A stretch of 64,000 bases of DNA from Edaphochlamys debaryana. Lineage: Eukaryota; Chlorophyta; Chlorophyceae; Chlamydomonadales. Position 1 is the stretch's first letter. Every line of letters begins with the position of its first letter. The notes under the pieces were generated by a model that was given only the letters and a program-made list of their open reading frames with translations, searched no databases and was not told where the DNA came from. Position numbers and translations under genes: made by a program. This document shows positions 45,253 to 56,330 of this stretch, piece by piece. The stretch lies in assembly GCA_016858145.1 (NCBI GenBank), contig JAEHOE010000004.1, positions 62,001 to 126,000 of the forward strand, in the 5' to 3' direction.

Positions 45253-47445
45253 TCAGATCTGCGAGCGCCAGTCCGACCGAGACCGCGCAGGCTGGGCCGA
45301 GCGGTTGGCGGCGCCGTCACCGTTACCGTTGCCGTTACCGTTGGCGCTCCGGGAGCGGCCCGCCAGGGAGCCGAAGCGCTCCAGCGCCTCGTCATCGGCG
45401 CCGCCGCGGGGGGCGGCGGCGGCGGCGGGCGCGGAAGACGAATCGTCGTCGGAGCCGCCGCCGCGGGCGGCGCGGAGGGCCTCCAGCTCGTCCCGCCAGT
45501 TGGCGGCGAGGCGGCGGCCGCTGGCACTCCGGCTGGAGCTGCGGGCCTGCTCCATGGAAGACGAAGCGGCGGCGGCGGCCGGCGGCGCCGCCGGCTTGGG
45601 CTCCGAGCGGGCCGGCGGCGGCGGCGGCGGCGTGAAGGCGGCGGGCCGCGGCGGCGGCGCCGACACGGGCTTGGGCGCTGCGGGTGCAGCGGCGGCGGGG
45701 GATGACGTCACGGAATCGGCCAGCTTGGTGGCGGCGGCGGCGGCGGACTTGGCGGCGTCGGAAAAGCCCGACAGCGACGGCATAGCGGGCATTGACGGCA
45801 TCGAAGGCATGGAGGGCATGCTGATGCTGGGCATGGTGAATCCGGTGCCGGCGGCGCCGCCAGCCGGCGACGTCGGCCTGGCGGGCGCCGCCGCCGCGGC
45901 GGCGGCGGGCCGCTGTGGCAGCGGCGGCGGCGGCATGCCGGTGCCCGCCGACGCGCGCGGGAAGGGCGACCCAGATCGCGACGCGGGCACCGACGCCGCG
46001 GCGGGCCTGGGCGGCGGCGACGCCGAGCGCTGCGGCGACGAGCCCCGGGTGGGCGACGCCGCGCGGCGCGGCGACGGCGCGACGGCGCCAATGCCCGCCT
46101 TGACGTTGGAGAACAGCTGCCCGACCGTCTTACCCACGTCCTCCTTGGGCGGCTTGGGCGCCGGCGGCGGCGGCGGCGCCGGCGCCAGCAGCGGCTGCGC
46201 CGGGGAGCGGATGCGGCCCTCCCGCACGTCCGTCACGTAGGCCGCAACCGCCGGGTCGTCCTTGAGGAGGGCGTTCACGTCCGTCTGGGCGCGGCCGCAG
46301 ATGGCGTCCAGCGGCAGGATGCTGCGGGCGCGAAGGACGGGCCATGGGGGGAAGGAGGAAGGGGGGTTAAGATGAAAAGGAAGTTTGGCAGGTTGCGTCT
46401 GGGGATCGGTTGTGCCAACCACGGCGCTCCTCGCTCGCCTCCCATGCGCTGGGCCCCTTCCTGCCCCCCCTGCTCCCTTTACACACCCGAACGGCTCCTC
46501 GATGTTGACTCCGATCTCGTCTGCGCAAGGCAAGTGGGGAGAGGGTAGGACCGGTGAGATCGGATCCCTCCTGCCCCTGCCCTTCCTCTCATCCTTCCGC
46601 CCACTCGCGGTGTCCCGGAGCCCCCCTCCTTTCGTGCCCCCATCCTAACGCCCAGGATCCTGCTTGGCCCTCTCGGTAACTGATCCCCCTCACCGATGCC
46701 CAGCAGCAGGAAGCCGATGAGGGCGATGACGGGCAGCATGGACCAGTGGTAGCGCTCCCACAGGCCCAGCGGCAGCAGGCCCATCCAGATGGTCAGGAAG
46801 CGGGCCGTGTGCCTGCAGGGCGGGGGAGGGGGCGGGGTGGGAGAGGGTGTGCGTCAGGGTTAGCAGGTGCCGATAAAAGAAGACGTGGCAGGGGGGCATG
46901 GAAGCTCATCAGCTTGGGAGACAACTCGTCACCTCTCCTCCACACGGGCCCTGCACCCAGGATCACCGGCGGTTGCTGGGGGCCAGCCTGAGCTTCCTCC
47001 TCCGCCGATCCCTCCCCGCCCCTTGCATCCCGTCCAAGCCGCTCCTCCCCCCTCACCGCGTGTACGACACGGGGATGGGCGTGCGCAGCAGGCGCTCGCA
47101 TCCGCCCAGGGCGTCGTAGAAGAAGGTGACGTTCTCCTGAGGGGGGTCGGGGTGGGAAGGGGTACGGGTGGGGGGAGGGGATGAGGGAAAGCAGGCTGGA
47201 GAGGAAGGACCATCCACGCAGATGGAAGAAAAGGGCCAGTCCTGACGAGCCTCGGCTCCCCATCCCCAACCCCCCTTCTTGCCCCTGCCCCCCAAGCCTC
47301 TTGCCTCTACCCACCCCATCCCTCTCCCCCCTCTTGCCTGCATCTGCAGCGCCTGGAACTGAGAGATGGGCAGCTGCCGAGTCAGCTCCGAGAGCATGGA
47401 GATGGCGAAGATGGGCCTGGGGGCCGGCAAGAGAGGCGGCGCTGT
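45253..47445 (-). pseudogene. 5'-truncated bestrophin (BST4-like) copy: exons 8-12 only
   Basis: Exons 8 to 12 of the gene at 56331-61593 are repeated at complement(47338..47416), (47057..47136), (46694..46812), (46487..46520) and (45253..46321). Exons 1-7, including the transit peptide, are missing. The sequence stops 29 bp upstream of exon 8, where it joins MRTO4 exon 5. Both Rubisco-binding motifs are present (45484-45501 and 45256-45273). Without promoter and first exons it should not make a channel; expression of a tail fragment is possible but unsupported. Confidence 0.85.
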
Positions 47446-48385
47446 CGCACACGCTGGAGCCGCAGCTGCGCAAGTTTGGCCTGCCCACCAAGCTGAACAA
47501 GGGGGTGGTGGAGCTGCTGGCAGACCACGTGGTGGGTGCAGGGGGGAGGGGAGGAGGGCGAGGGTGGGGTTACTGGGGTAGTGTGGGAGGGGGCTACTGG
47601 GCGATGCAGCTGCTGCTGATGGAGCTACTGCCCCTTGCTGACGGGTCGTGTGGCATAAACCCTGTCGCCCCGCCTCTTGCCGTCTGCAGGTGTGCCGCGA
47701 GGGCCAGAAGCTGGACGCCAACCAGGTGTGTGGGGGCGCATGGAGTTGAAGAGTTGAACGGGAGAGGGTGCCCGGGGCCCTCAAGCTCTCGGTGACGAGT
47801 CAAGCTCGTGGTGACGGGTCGAGCAGAGGGGCAGGCCGTGTGCCGGCTGGCTACCCCAGCAGCGGTCATCGCGGCGTGAGCTTTGCAGCGCTGCCCACGG
47901 CTTGGCTTGATCCTGACCCACGGCCCACACCCTCCTCTATCCTCAGGCGGGCATTCTGCGCGTGTTTGACATCAAGATGGCGGAGTGCAAGCTCAAGCTG
48001 CTGGCCGTGTGGCGGGCCGGGGGTGAGTGGCTGGTGTTCGCTGTCTGGTAGCAAGCGTTCAGCACCCAGGGTGACAAGTCGAACGGAAGGACGAGCAGAC
48101 TGGGTCAGGCGCAATGTATCCAGGCGACCCTGCTTTTGCTCCGCACACAATCTCGTGCTCCGTGGTCCAGCTCAGACAGCACTCGCCAGTTAACCCCTCC
48201 TCTCCCTTCCCTCAACCCCACTTTCTTCCCCTCCCCCAGCCGACGAGCAGGGCGAGGTGGAGCAGCTGAGCGAGGACGAGGACGAGTACGGCGCCGCGGG
48301 GGGCGAGTTCGACGCGATCGGGGACGACCTGGCCATGGGCAGCGGCGGCTTCAGCGACGACGGGGAGGCGGGGGGCGACGACTGA
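47446..48385 (+). pseudogene. 5'-truncated MRTO4 copy
   Basis: Contains the last part of exon 5 (47446-47531) and exons 6-8 (47690-47725, 47947-48022, 48240-48385), identical to the intact gene at 30836-33448. Start codon, promoter and exons 1-4 are absent. It abuts the truncated bestrophin copy, whose 5' side faces it. Confidence 0.9.
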
Positions 48386-49880
48386 GGGGTGTTGGGGCGG
48401 GGAAGGGGCGTGAAGGGGAAGGGGGTGGAGGGGGAGGCGGCTTTGGGGGGCTGGGTGGAGGCTGGCTGGGGCAGGCGAGCGGGGCGGAGTTACAGGTCGA
48501 GTGGGCTTGGAAAGCGGGCAGGCGATTGGGTTCGTGGCCCGCGGGGATTGGTGGAGTTTGCTGGGCCTGGATCGACGAGGCAGGGCAACAAAGGCGGGGC
48601 CCTCTAGATGGCGCTAAGCCTCAGCCTTTGTTGTGGGCGAGGCTAGTTGCAGTAGCGAAGCAAGAACATGGCGAGGACACACGTGGGTAGCGCACTGCTA
48701 CGCGGACGGCGCGTGCGGGCCAAGGCAGGCTTCCAGTGCCATGCCAGGCTCGTCAGGATTTGACACGAAGGGAACAGGCAGCTTACAAGGTCTGCCGCGG
48801 CTGTAACGTTGAAGGCTCGAAGCTTCGGGGCAGGAAGTCAGCAGGGTTTGCCGTGGCTGCTACCCTTGAACTCCCGAATTGAGCAGCGGGGCAGAAGGGG
48901 TGGGACTCAGGAGGGTCGTGCCTAAGTATGTGTGGGCAGCGGGGAAGAGGGACGGGCGAGCTATAGGCTGGAGGCCGGGGAGGACTTGCTATTGTGCATG
49001 TCAAGCGGCCTGCGACCACGCCGCCGATGAGGTCGCTGCATACTCAAGTGTGACAGCACCTCTGAGAAGCTAGGCCTCCCTCACGTAGTCTCCTTCCTCG
49101 GCGAGTCGGCCAGCAAGCATGGATGCACAAGCGAGTACTCGGTACCGCCAAAACAACGCCTTGATCCCTCTGGCTCTTACTCCATGCATAAGCACAATAC
49201 TGGCTACTCGGCATACCAGCCGGGCAGGACTTCATGAGGACATGCCGGAGCGACAGCTGCGCGCAGACGCTTGCACCGTGCGACCGTCGCATCAGAGCAA
49301 GGGGTGCGCATCTACCAAACCGAGTCGGTGGGCACCCGGGGGGGCTAACCCTCGGCCAACCATGGCGGAATGCTCCCTTCCTCGAGCCACGTCGGGCCTG
49401 CCCTTCGTGCATCGCCAGACCGAGGTGGCCGGCGCTGTGGAGCCGCAGCAGGCACGTGGTGATCTCCAAGGGGTTGCTGTGGTCAGGCAAGCACTCCGCG
49501 GGGGCGTTCGCCGTGCAGTGGAGGGACGGGCAGTGGAGGAACGAGCGTGGGGGGACGGGCACGCGGGGACGGCCGCTCGCCCCTTTGCAATGGCTCACGC
49601 TTCTTCCCTACTCTACTTTGCATGCGCAGAGGCCAAGCACCAAAGGGGCGTGGAGCTCAGCGCAACTCCAGCCACGGCCCGGGACGCCCAGCTTTCCGCA
49701 ACCGCCATGACCTCCCCAGCTGTGAAGCGCTAGCTGATCACGCAAGCGCGGCTGTTGAGACCGAGCGGCAGGTGAGCTGGTGGAGCTCGCACTTCCCGGC
49801 CGCAACCTCCGCCCCCGCCCAGGGGTGTCGCTTTGTAACCTGATCTTCCCCGCATTCCGCCCTTTGCAGTTCCAACAATC
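48386..49880 (+). other. Upstream region of RPT R3 with 5'-UTR intron
   Basis: Copy of 33449-34943. A likely 5'-UTR intron runs from 49772 to 49869 (donor GTGAGC, acceptor TTTGCAG), 11 bp before the ATG at 49881. No other gene is evident. Confidence 0.45.
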
Positions 49881-52800
49881 ATGCAGCAGCAGGGCCCGGG
49901 CCTCCTGCAGGCGCGCTGCAGCGGGCGGGCGAAGGCCGAGGCGCTCCCCCTCCTTCGCGGCCCCGGCGCTGCGCCTTCTCGGCAGCCCTCCTGCAATCAG
50001 CCTTCGCTGCTGGCTAGCGCTGCAGCAAGGGGCCTTGCGGAGGGACGGGCCGCGCGCGCCAAGGATGCCGCGGGGCTTGGCCCGCGCCACGTCGCGCGGG
50101 CTAGGCTCTCCCTCGCACAGCGCTCTCGCTGGGTAGCGGGGCAAATGGGCTTCGGAGCAAGCTTCGCGCAGAAGGCAGTGGACGGGAGGGAGCAGCGCCC
50201 CCTTGACGCCGGCCCCTTAGCGTCGGTCGCCAGCGGCAGCGCTCCCACCGACCCGGCGGCAGCGGCGGCAGACGGCCCCCTGCTTGCGTACAGAGGGAAT
50301 GCGGCACCGGTCGGCGCCGACGGCATCAGCTCTGGCGCTACCGGTCTCAGCTGCTGCTGCGGCGGCTGCCTCCGTTTCCGCGCAAGCGTTCTGGGCGCCC
50401 TGCGTTCAGGCCCGCTTGCCCCCTGCGGAGGCCGGCCCCTGGGGGCTTCGGCGCATGCCCTCGGCACCGCCGCCGGTGCCAGGCATCCCTTACGGGGCCC
50501 CTCCGCCGTCTCCGCCGCCCGCCACGGGCATCGGCTGCCGAGCACGGCCTGCCGAGCGGCGGTGGGGGACGCCGGGGGACAGCCGCAGCCGTCAGGGGAC
50601 GGCGAAGCCGAGGACGCTGCTGGGGCTAGCGACGGCAAGGCGGCAGCGGCGGCATGGAGTCCAGCAGGCGGGGGCTCCGCGGCTCGGGTGGTGGACCCCA
50701 GCAACGTCAGGCAGGGGCTGCGGGTGGTGGCAGTGGGGCCGCACGTGCCTGCAGAGCTGCGGGCCCTGGGCGTGGCGGGAGTCATTGACTTTGGCAGCGG
50801 CGAGGAGGAGGGCGACTGGGCGGTGGTGTGGTGGCGAAGCAGCGGCGTGAGCGAGACCCACAAGTGCTGGATCGGGCGGGTGGGCGGCACGGACCCCCCC
50901 GAGTGGCGGTACGAGCTGCTCCTGGCCGAGGTGGGGCCTGGCGCAGCGGCAGGCACGATGGCGGCGACCGGAGCGCCTGGAGCGATGTGGGTCGGTGGGG
51001 CTGGATCCCCGACAGCAGTTCCGGACCCGTCCTCACTGCACGCCCCTATCCCGGCTACCGGTGGGGGCGCCGAAGCGGCGGCAGGAGCGCCTGGGGCGAC
51101 GTGGGTCGGCGGGGCTGGCTCCACCACCCCGGACACGAGCCCACCCCAAGTTGGGGGGCCGGCCGCCGCCAGCCCACCGGCAGACGCTGCCGGAGCGAGC
51201 CCAGAGGCAGATGCCGAGACCGGCTCAGGCGCAGAGCCTGCGCCGTCCATTCGGCGGATAGCCCAAGGGGAGCCCTCATCGCCAACGCCGATTGGGCCCA
51301 ATGGCGAGGGGTTCCTGGGGACGCTCCTCCTTTACTGGGAGGCACGGTACGCTGCAGGCCCCAACACCCTTCGGCGGGCCTTCCCGGCAGAGGCTGCAGC
51401 GCTCGCCAGCACTGGGGGATCGGAGCGCACCGCCGTCGTCAGTGTGCTGGCGGCGGTGGGCGAGGGAGGCAAGCTGACATCATTCCCACTGCGTCTCACC
51501 AGCCAGCGTCGGCTGAGTGGGATCACGGACGTCGCCAGGGCTCTGGGGCTGCAGGACAAGGACAGGATCGAGCTCTGGCGCTGGCCGGGCGGGGCCATTG
51601 AATTGCGGAGGGCAGACCCAGCATCAGCGGACGCAGCGTCAGCGCAGCAGCCAAGCGCAGACGCAGCATCAGCGGAGGAGCCGCAGTCGGGGAGCAGCGC
51701 AAGCGAGAAACGCTTGGGCATGGTCCAAGTGGGCTACGTCCAGCGCACAGAGTTCAGCCCCGGTTACCCGATGTACATATCAGGCCAGCCCGCAATCCGC
51801 GCCGCCTTCCCCGCCGCGCTCGAGCAGGCAGTGAGCGGCGCCAGACGCAGCGGCCAGACGGTGACACTCCTGGCCACGCCAGCGGGTGCGGACACGGGCG
51901 AGCTGCAGCCTTACCTCCTGACGCTGCAGCCCAAGCGCCGCGGCTATGTGCTGCAGCAATTCAATAAGTTTGTTACAGACCTGGGGCTGCAGCACGGCGA
52001 CAAGATGGAGCTGTGGCTACGGGAGGACGGGCAGGTGGAGGCGCGGCGGCCGGTCTCAGCGCCGCATCCGTCTCAGGCGGACATTCCCAACCGCCCGCTT
52101 CGCCGCCCAGCGCCGTCGCGTGCAGATACCCCGGCGCACGTGACGGGCTGGGGAGTGACCACCGGGCAGACGGCTGACGGGCAGACGGCGGCAGGAGACC
52201 TCCAGGCAGGTACCCATGCAGCCGGAGCGGGGTACCTGGGTGCCCTGCAGGTGTACTACCAAGGCCGCACGGATACGAGCCCCGGTCGGCCGCAGCACAT
52301 GACGGGCCAGCCGGCCATCTTCGCGGCCTTTGCTGCTGACGTCCAGGCCGCTCACGAGAGTGCCTGCACCGGGTCATGCGAGTCCCGCGACGTGGTGGTG
52401 TGCGCGGCGCCGGCCGGTGAGGCGGCCGGCGCGTTGCAGCCCTTCAGGCTGTGGATCTACTTCCAGCAAGGGCCCCGGGGTGGGTACAGGCTGCAAGGCG
52501 TCTCGGAGCTGGCCAGGGCCCTGGGGCTGCAGCATGGCGACCGGGTGGAGCTGTGGCGGCGGGAGGACGGGCGCGTGGAGGCGAGGCGCGCAGCACCCAT
52601 CTCGGCGCCTGTGCAGCAGACTGAGGTAGCGGAGGCTTCGCCCAGCCCGCCGAAGCGCAGGGCCACACCTGTGCCAGAGCTCCAGCCGCTGCCGCACCCG
52701 ACGGCCTGGGGCTTTGGTCTGGGCTCCCTGCACGTGTACTATGACCAGCGCACGGAGACGAGCCCCGGCTTTCCGCATCGCCTCATGGGCAAGGCCGCCG

Positions 52801-54906
52801 TCCGCGCCGCCTTCCCAGCTGTGCTTGAGGAAGCGTCCAAGGTCAGCGTTTCCGGATCCTGGCAGGTGGTGGTGTTCGCAGCACCTCTGTCGGATGACGG
52901 ACCCTGGGAGGTGCAGCGCTTCAACCTGTCACTCTTGCATCGAAAGGGCAATAAGGGGTACTGGCTGACCCGGGTGGCGCCGCTCGCTCGGGCCCTGCGC
53001 CTGCAGCATGGCGAGCGGGCCTCCCTGTGGCGGCTGCCCGACGGCCGCATTGAGGCGCGGCGGTTGGCCCCAGGAGCCGGACCCAGACCCGAGCCTGCCG
53101 GCCCAGCTGAGCCAGCGGCGGAGTCTCTGGCTGTGTCCGCTGCGGGGGTCGAGGGCGATGAGGGCAGCAGCGCTACCGGCGGCAGCGGGCCGGCTGTTGT
53201 CGCAATGGGCCCCGGCGGCCTGGATGCAGTGTCGCCGGACGACAAGCCCCCGCCTGCGCAGGGGCCACGGGCGGCGGAGCTCAGAGTAGTCTGGGCCGAG
53301 ACAGCGCAACGCCTGGGCGCCCTCAGGCGGGGGCCTGGTGGCATGCGCTCGCCGCAGGGTGCCGAGGACGGGGGCACATGTGCAGGGGAGCGGCGCTCCA
53401 ACGGAACGCTAGAGGAGAGCGTGGCGGCAGCGCCTTCGACTCCCCAATCGCCTCCGGCTCAGCCTAGCCGTCAGCGGGACCCGCCGGAGCTCCCGAGCCC
53501 CACCGGTACGGCGCCCGTACTCGTGCCGCCTGTGGTTCTGGAGCCTGTGGCACCCGCCATGTCGGACCCAGCAACGAGCTCTTCAGATGCGGCGATGCCA
53601 CAGAGCTCAGCTTTTTGTCACGAGTCCCCCCTGTGCGCGTGTAGCCTGACCTCATCCCATACTCTGGTCTGCAGCAGGCCCCGGAGCCCGAGCTCCACGC
53701 CGCCGCCCGCCTGGACCGGGTTGGGGCGGTGGAGGCGCTTCTGGCGGCGGGGGCGGACGTTGATGCCAGGGACGGGGTGCGTGGGGCTGCGGGTCGGGGC
53801 AGAGGACGGATGCGTGGGCGTGTGACAGGCTGCGTTGCTAGCATGGACGAACGAGCCCTCCGCCCTCACAGCGCTGCTTATTCAACTCCCTCCTCAGGCC
53901 GGGCGGACCGCGCTGTTCGTGGCGGCGGCCGAGGGGCGGCAGGCCGCGGCGGAGGCGCTGCTGCAGGCCGGGGCCCGCCCCAACGCGGCCGCCCATGACG
54001 GCTGGACGCCCTTCGGCATCGCGGCTGCCGGGGGCCGGGTGGACCTGGTGGGGGCGATGCTGCCCAAGGGCGCCAGCGTCAACGCGCCCGCGGCAGAGGT
54101 GGGCCGGGGCATTCATACAGGCCTTGTCTGTACCGTACTTGGGCCTGCGTGTCATAACGGACGTGCAAACGTACTGCCTTCGAGCCTCTAAGCACGGCTG
54201 TCTCTCCTCCGATGCACCCACACAGGGCGGGCTGACGGCGCTGCACCTGGCCTCCCGGGCGGGCGAGGTGGGGGTGATGGAGGTGCTGCTGAGGGCCCAC
54301 GCCGACTTCGAGAGGCTCACGGTGCGGCGGGGAGGCAGGCAGCGATACCGATAGAGGGTGGAGCAGCAAGTAGAGCCGAAAGCTACTGCCAAGGGTGTCT
54401 GCCAGGGTTTGACTGCGAGCCTTTCCATTGCGTTGACAGGCCGTGGAGGACCCCTTACCTGACCCCCACGAACATGTTACCCGCCCACAGGCCTGCCTCC
54501 AGACGCCGCTGCACCTGGCCTCGGCGCATGGGCACAAGCGGGCGGCGGGGCTGCTGTTGGACGCAGGAGCCGACCTGACGGCCCGAAACGCGGTGAGCGG
54601 GTCGAGGCATTGAGGGCCCTGCCTAAGCGCAACGGCGAGGCAGTACCTTGCATGGGGCTCCAGTTGCTTGGCTTGCTTTTGCCCTTGAGGTGTGCCCCTT
54701 GCCTCTGCTCACCGTCCATCCTCACCAACCTTGCGCCCTGCCAGGAAGGCCACGCACCTCTGGAACCTTAGCCATGACTGTCCCTCCCCTTGTCCCCATC
54801 CCCCCTCCAGGACGGGCTCGCCCCCCTGGACGTGGCCGACTCCCGGGCGGCGCACGGCGGCACCCGCGTGCGGGACTTCCTGGTGGCGAGGAAGGGGGGA
54901 GAGTGA
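49881..54906 (+). CDS. RPT copy R3: MIB/HERC2-like, four repeated domains, ankyrin repeats
   Basis: The cleanest copy. Exon 1 starts at ATG 49881 and stays open to 53825; its true donor lies between about 53500 and 53670 and is not resolved. Ankyrin exons are 53675-53776, 53898-54098, 54226-54321, 54491-54592 and 54811-54906 (all phase 0, stop TGA). Residues 1-265 are low-complexity. Residues about 268-355 (RQGLRVVAVGPHVP, WAVVWWRSSGVSETHKCWIG) resemble a MIB/HERC2-type domain. Four repeats of about 115 residues follow, near 475-580, 611-725, 783-905 and 943-1063. Their core is YY-RTETSPG-P, then AAIRAAFPA, and a strongly conserved end (LARALGLQHGDRVELW, then DGRVEARR). Five ankyrin units close the protein (TALHLASRAGEVGVMEVLL). 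The repeat's GD-hE-W ending is reminiscent of B3-type DNA-binding barrels, but this is only a resemblance. Whether the ankyrin exons belong to the same transcript needs RNA evidence. Confidence 0.72.
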
Positions 54907-56330
54907 GGGAGTACGGACAGCGGAAGCGGCGGCAACGGCGCAGCGAGGCGGGGTACGGGGAGGGGCCTGCGTGTGTCGCTGCTCGGGTCGTGTGGGTAAA
55001 GCCACCTGTTCGGTGGGCAAGCTACCGAGCTACCGCTCCTCTGCGGTTGGGGCGGTGGTTGAAGGGGCAGGATGGGCTCGCAAGCATGGCCTTGGTAGCG
55101 TGTGTCTGCGTTAAGGATTGTGGGGCTCAACCGCCAGGACTTGCGCCGAGAGGGCGTTTCCTTTGTGCCTCGTTGCGGAGGCTTCCTGGGGCAGGCATGA
55201 AACGAAACAGGAGGCAGGCAGCCGAAGGCTCGCCTCAACGTTCACTGTTGAGTGGGCGTGTTGCTGGTGTTGCTGGAGACAGGGGTGAGGCGGCCGCATG
55301 CTTGGGCCTGGTTGATGGCTGCGTCCTTGATGCTGGTATGGGGCGGTCTTCATGGGCTATTCGGGCGTGTTGATCGTGAGGAGGGCTGTTTGCTGTGGCG
55401 GTAGTGCGGTACTTGCTCGCGCTGATTGCCATGTATGTCAGCGGACGAACGGCCGGGCGAGGCGTGTGAGGCGCATGCGGTGTCCTGTTGCAGCGTTGGG
55501 GCGCCTCCCTTAATTGCAGGGTGGAACACCCGCACCTCTAATCTCCGGCTTATCTCCATCTCTTTGCCACAACCCTCGTCCACCGGGCGCCTCTGCCGTC
55601 CTGACCAGTCCCTGGCATCTGAGACGAAGCACCTCCTTCCAGATTTCGACCTAATGACAACCTACGAACGCCATAGTCCTCAACCGCCAGCGGCTCCCAT
55701 AGTCCGACACCGTTTGTCTTCTCGGCCCTCACAATCACGCACCGTGATTCCGGTTCAGCCCTATCCTCCCAAGCTTCTGCAGCCCGCGGCCAGCCCCCCC
55801 CAAACCGGCAAGGGCCGCGCAAAGAGGGGCCCCGGTCACACACAAATCGAGTACAACACGGGTGGCCCAGCGTCCTCCAAAATTAGGCCAGGGACCCATC
55901 GTGGCCCCCCAAATACAGGCAAGGGAGCCCGCGCAATGGGCGCAACGGTGCTCTCCCAATACCGATAAGAGATGGATGCAGCGACTGGCGACATCCCAGC
56001 AAGGTCACGCGGATGGCACAACCCTGAAACTGTGGCTTGGGCCCTCCTCTCCGGCCCTCCTCCTCTCACTCCGGGCTCACTGCTGTGTGTACCCTTAGCT
56101 CCGTCGGCAATCTCCCTGCTAACTAGCACCCCCCTCCGAACCCTCTGCTAACACAAGAGCGCTCTTTGCGGCTCCGGTGCCCTATTGAGCCCTGTTCCGT
56201 CCCGCCGCCGCCTGCCCCAGCGCCTCCGCCCCTCCACCGCCCTCTAGCGCGCGACAATGCTCCTATCGCGCCTTGACGGCGCTCCTCCAGGGCTCCCTCC
56301 CGCCTCTTGACGTCCAAGACGGCCCCCGCC
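54907..56330. other. Region between convergent RPT R3 and bestrophin 3' ends
   Basis: Copy of 43829-45252; holds the 3' UTRs of both genes and no recognised coding sequence. Confidence 0.4.

Larger units (their letters stand above)
32509..47445. repeat. Outer duplication, copy 1 (14,937 bp, contains RPT twice)
   Basis: This segment begins within MRTO4 exon 5 and ends in the bestrophin intron 29 bp before exon 8. It recurs in direct orientation at 47446-58523. Offsets are constant: 14,937 bp for the left part and 11,078 bp for the right part. The 3,859-bp difference is one extra RPT unit. Outside R1 I noted a single substitution, A at 34349 versus G at 49286. Confidence 0.95.

Noticed and set aside
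47181..47795. 204-codon plus-strand frame crossing the duplication junction, as a fusion gene
   Set aside because: Its left part is antisense to bestrophin exon 8 and introns; only the right part is true MRTO4 exon 5.
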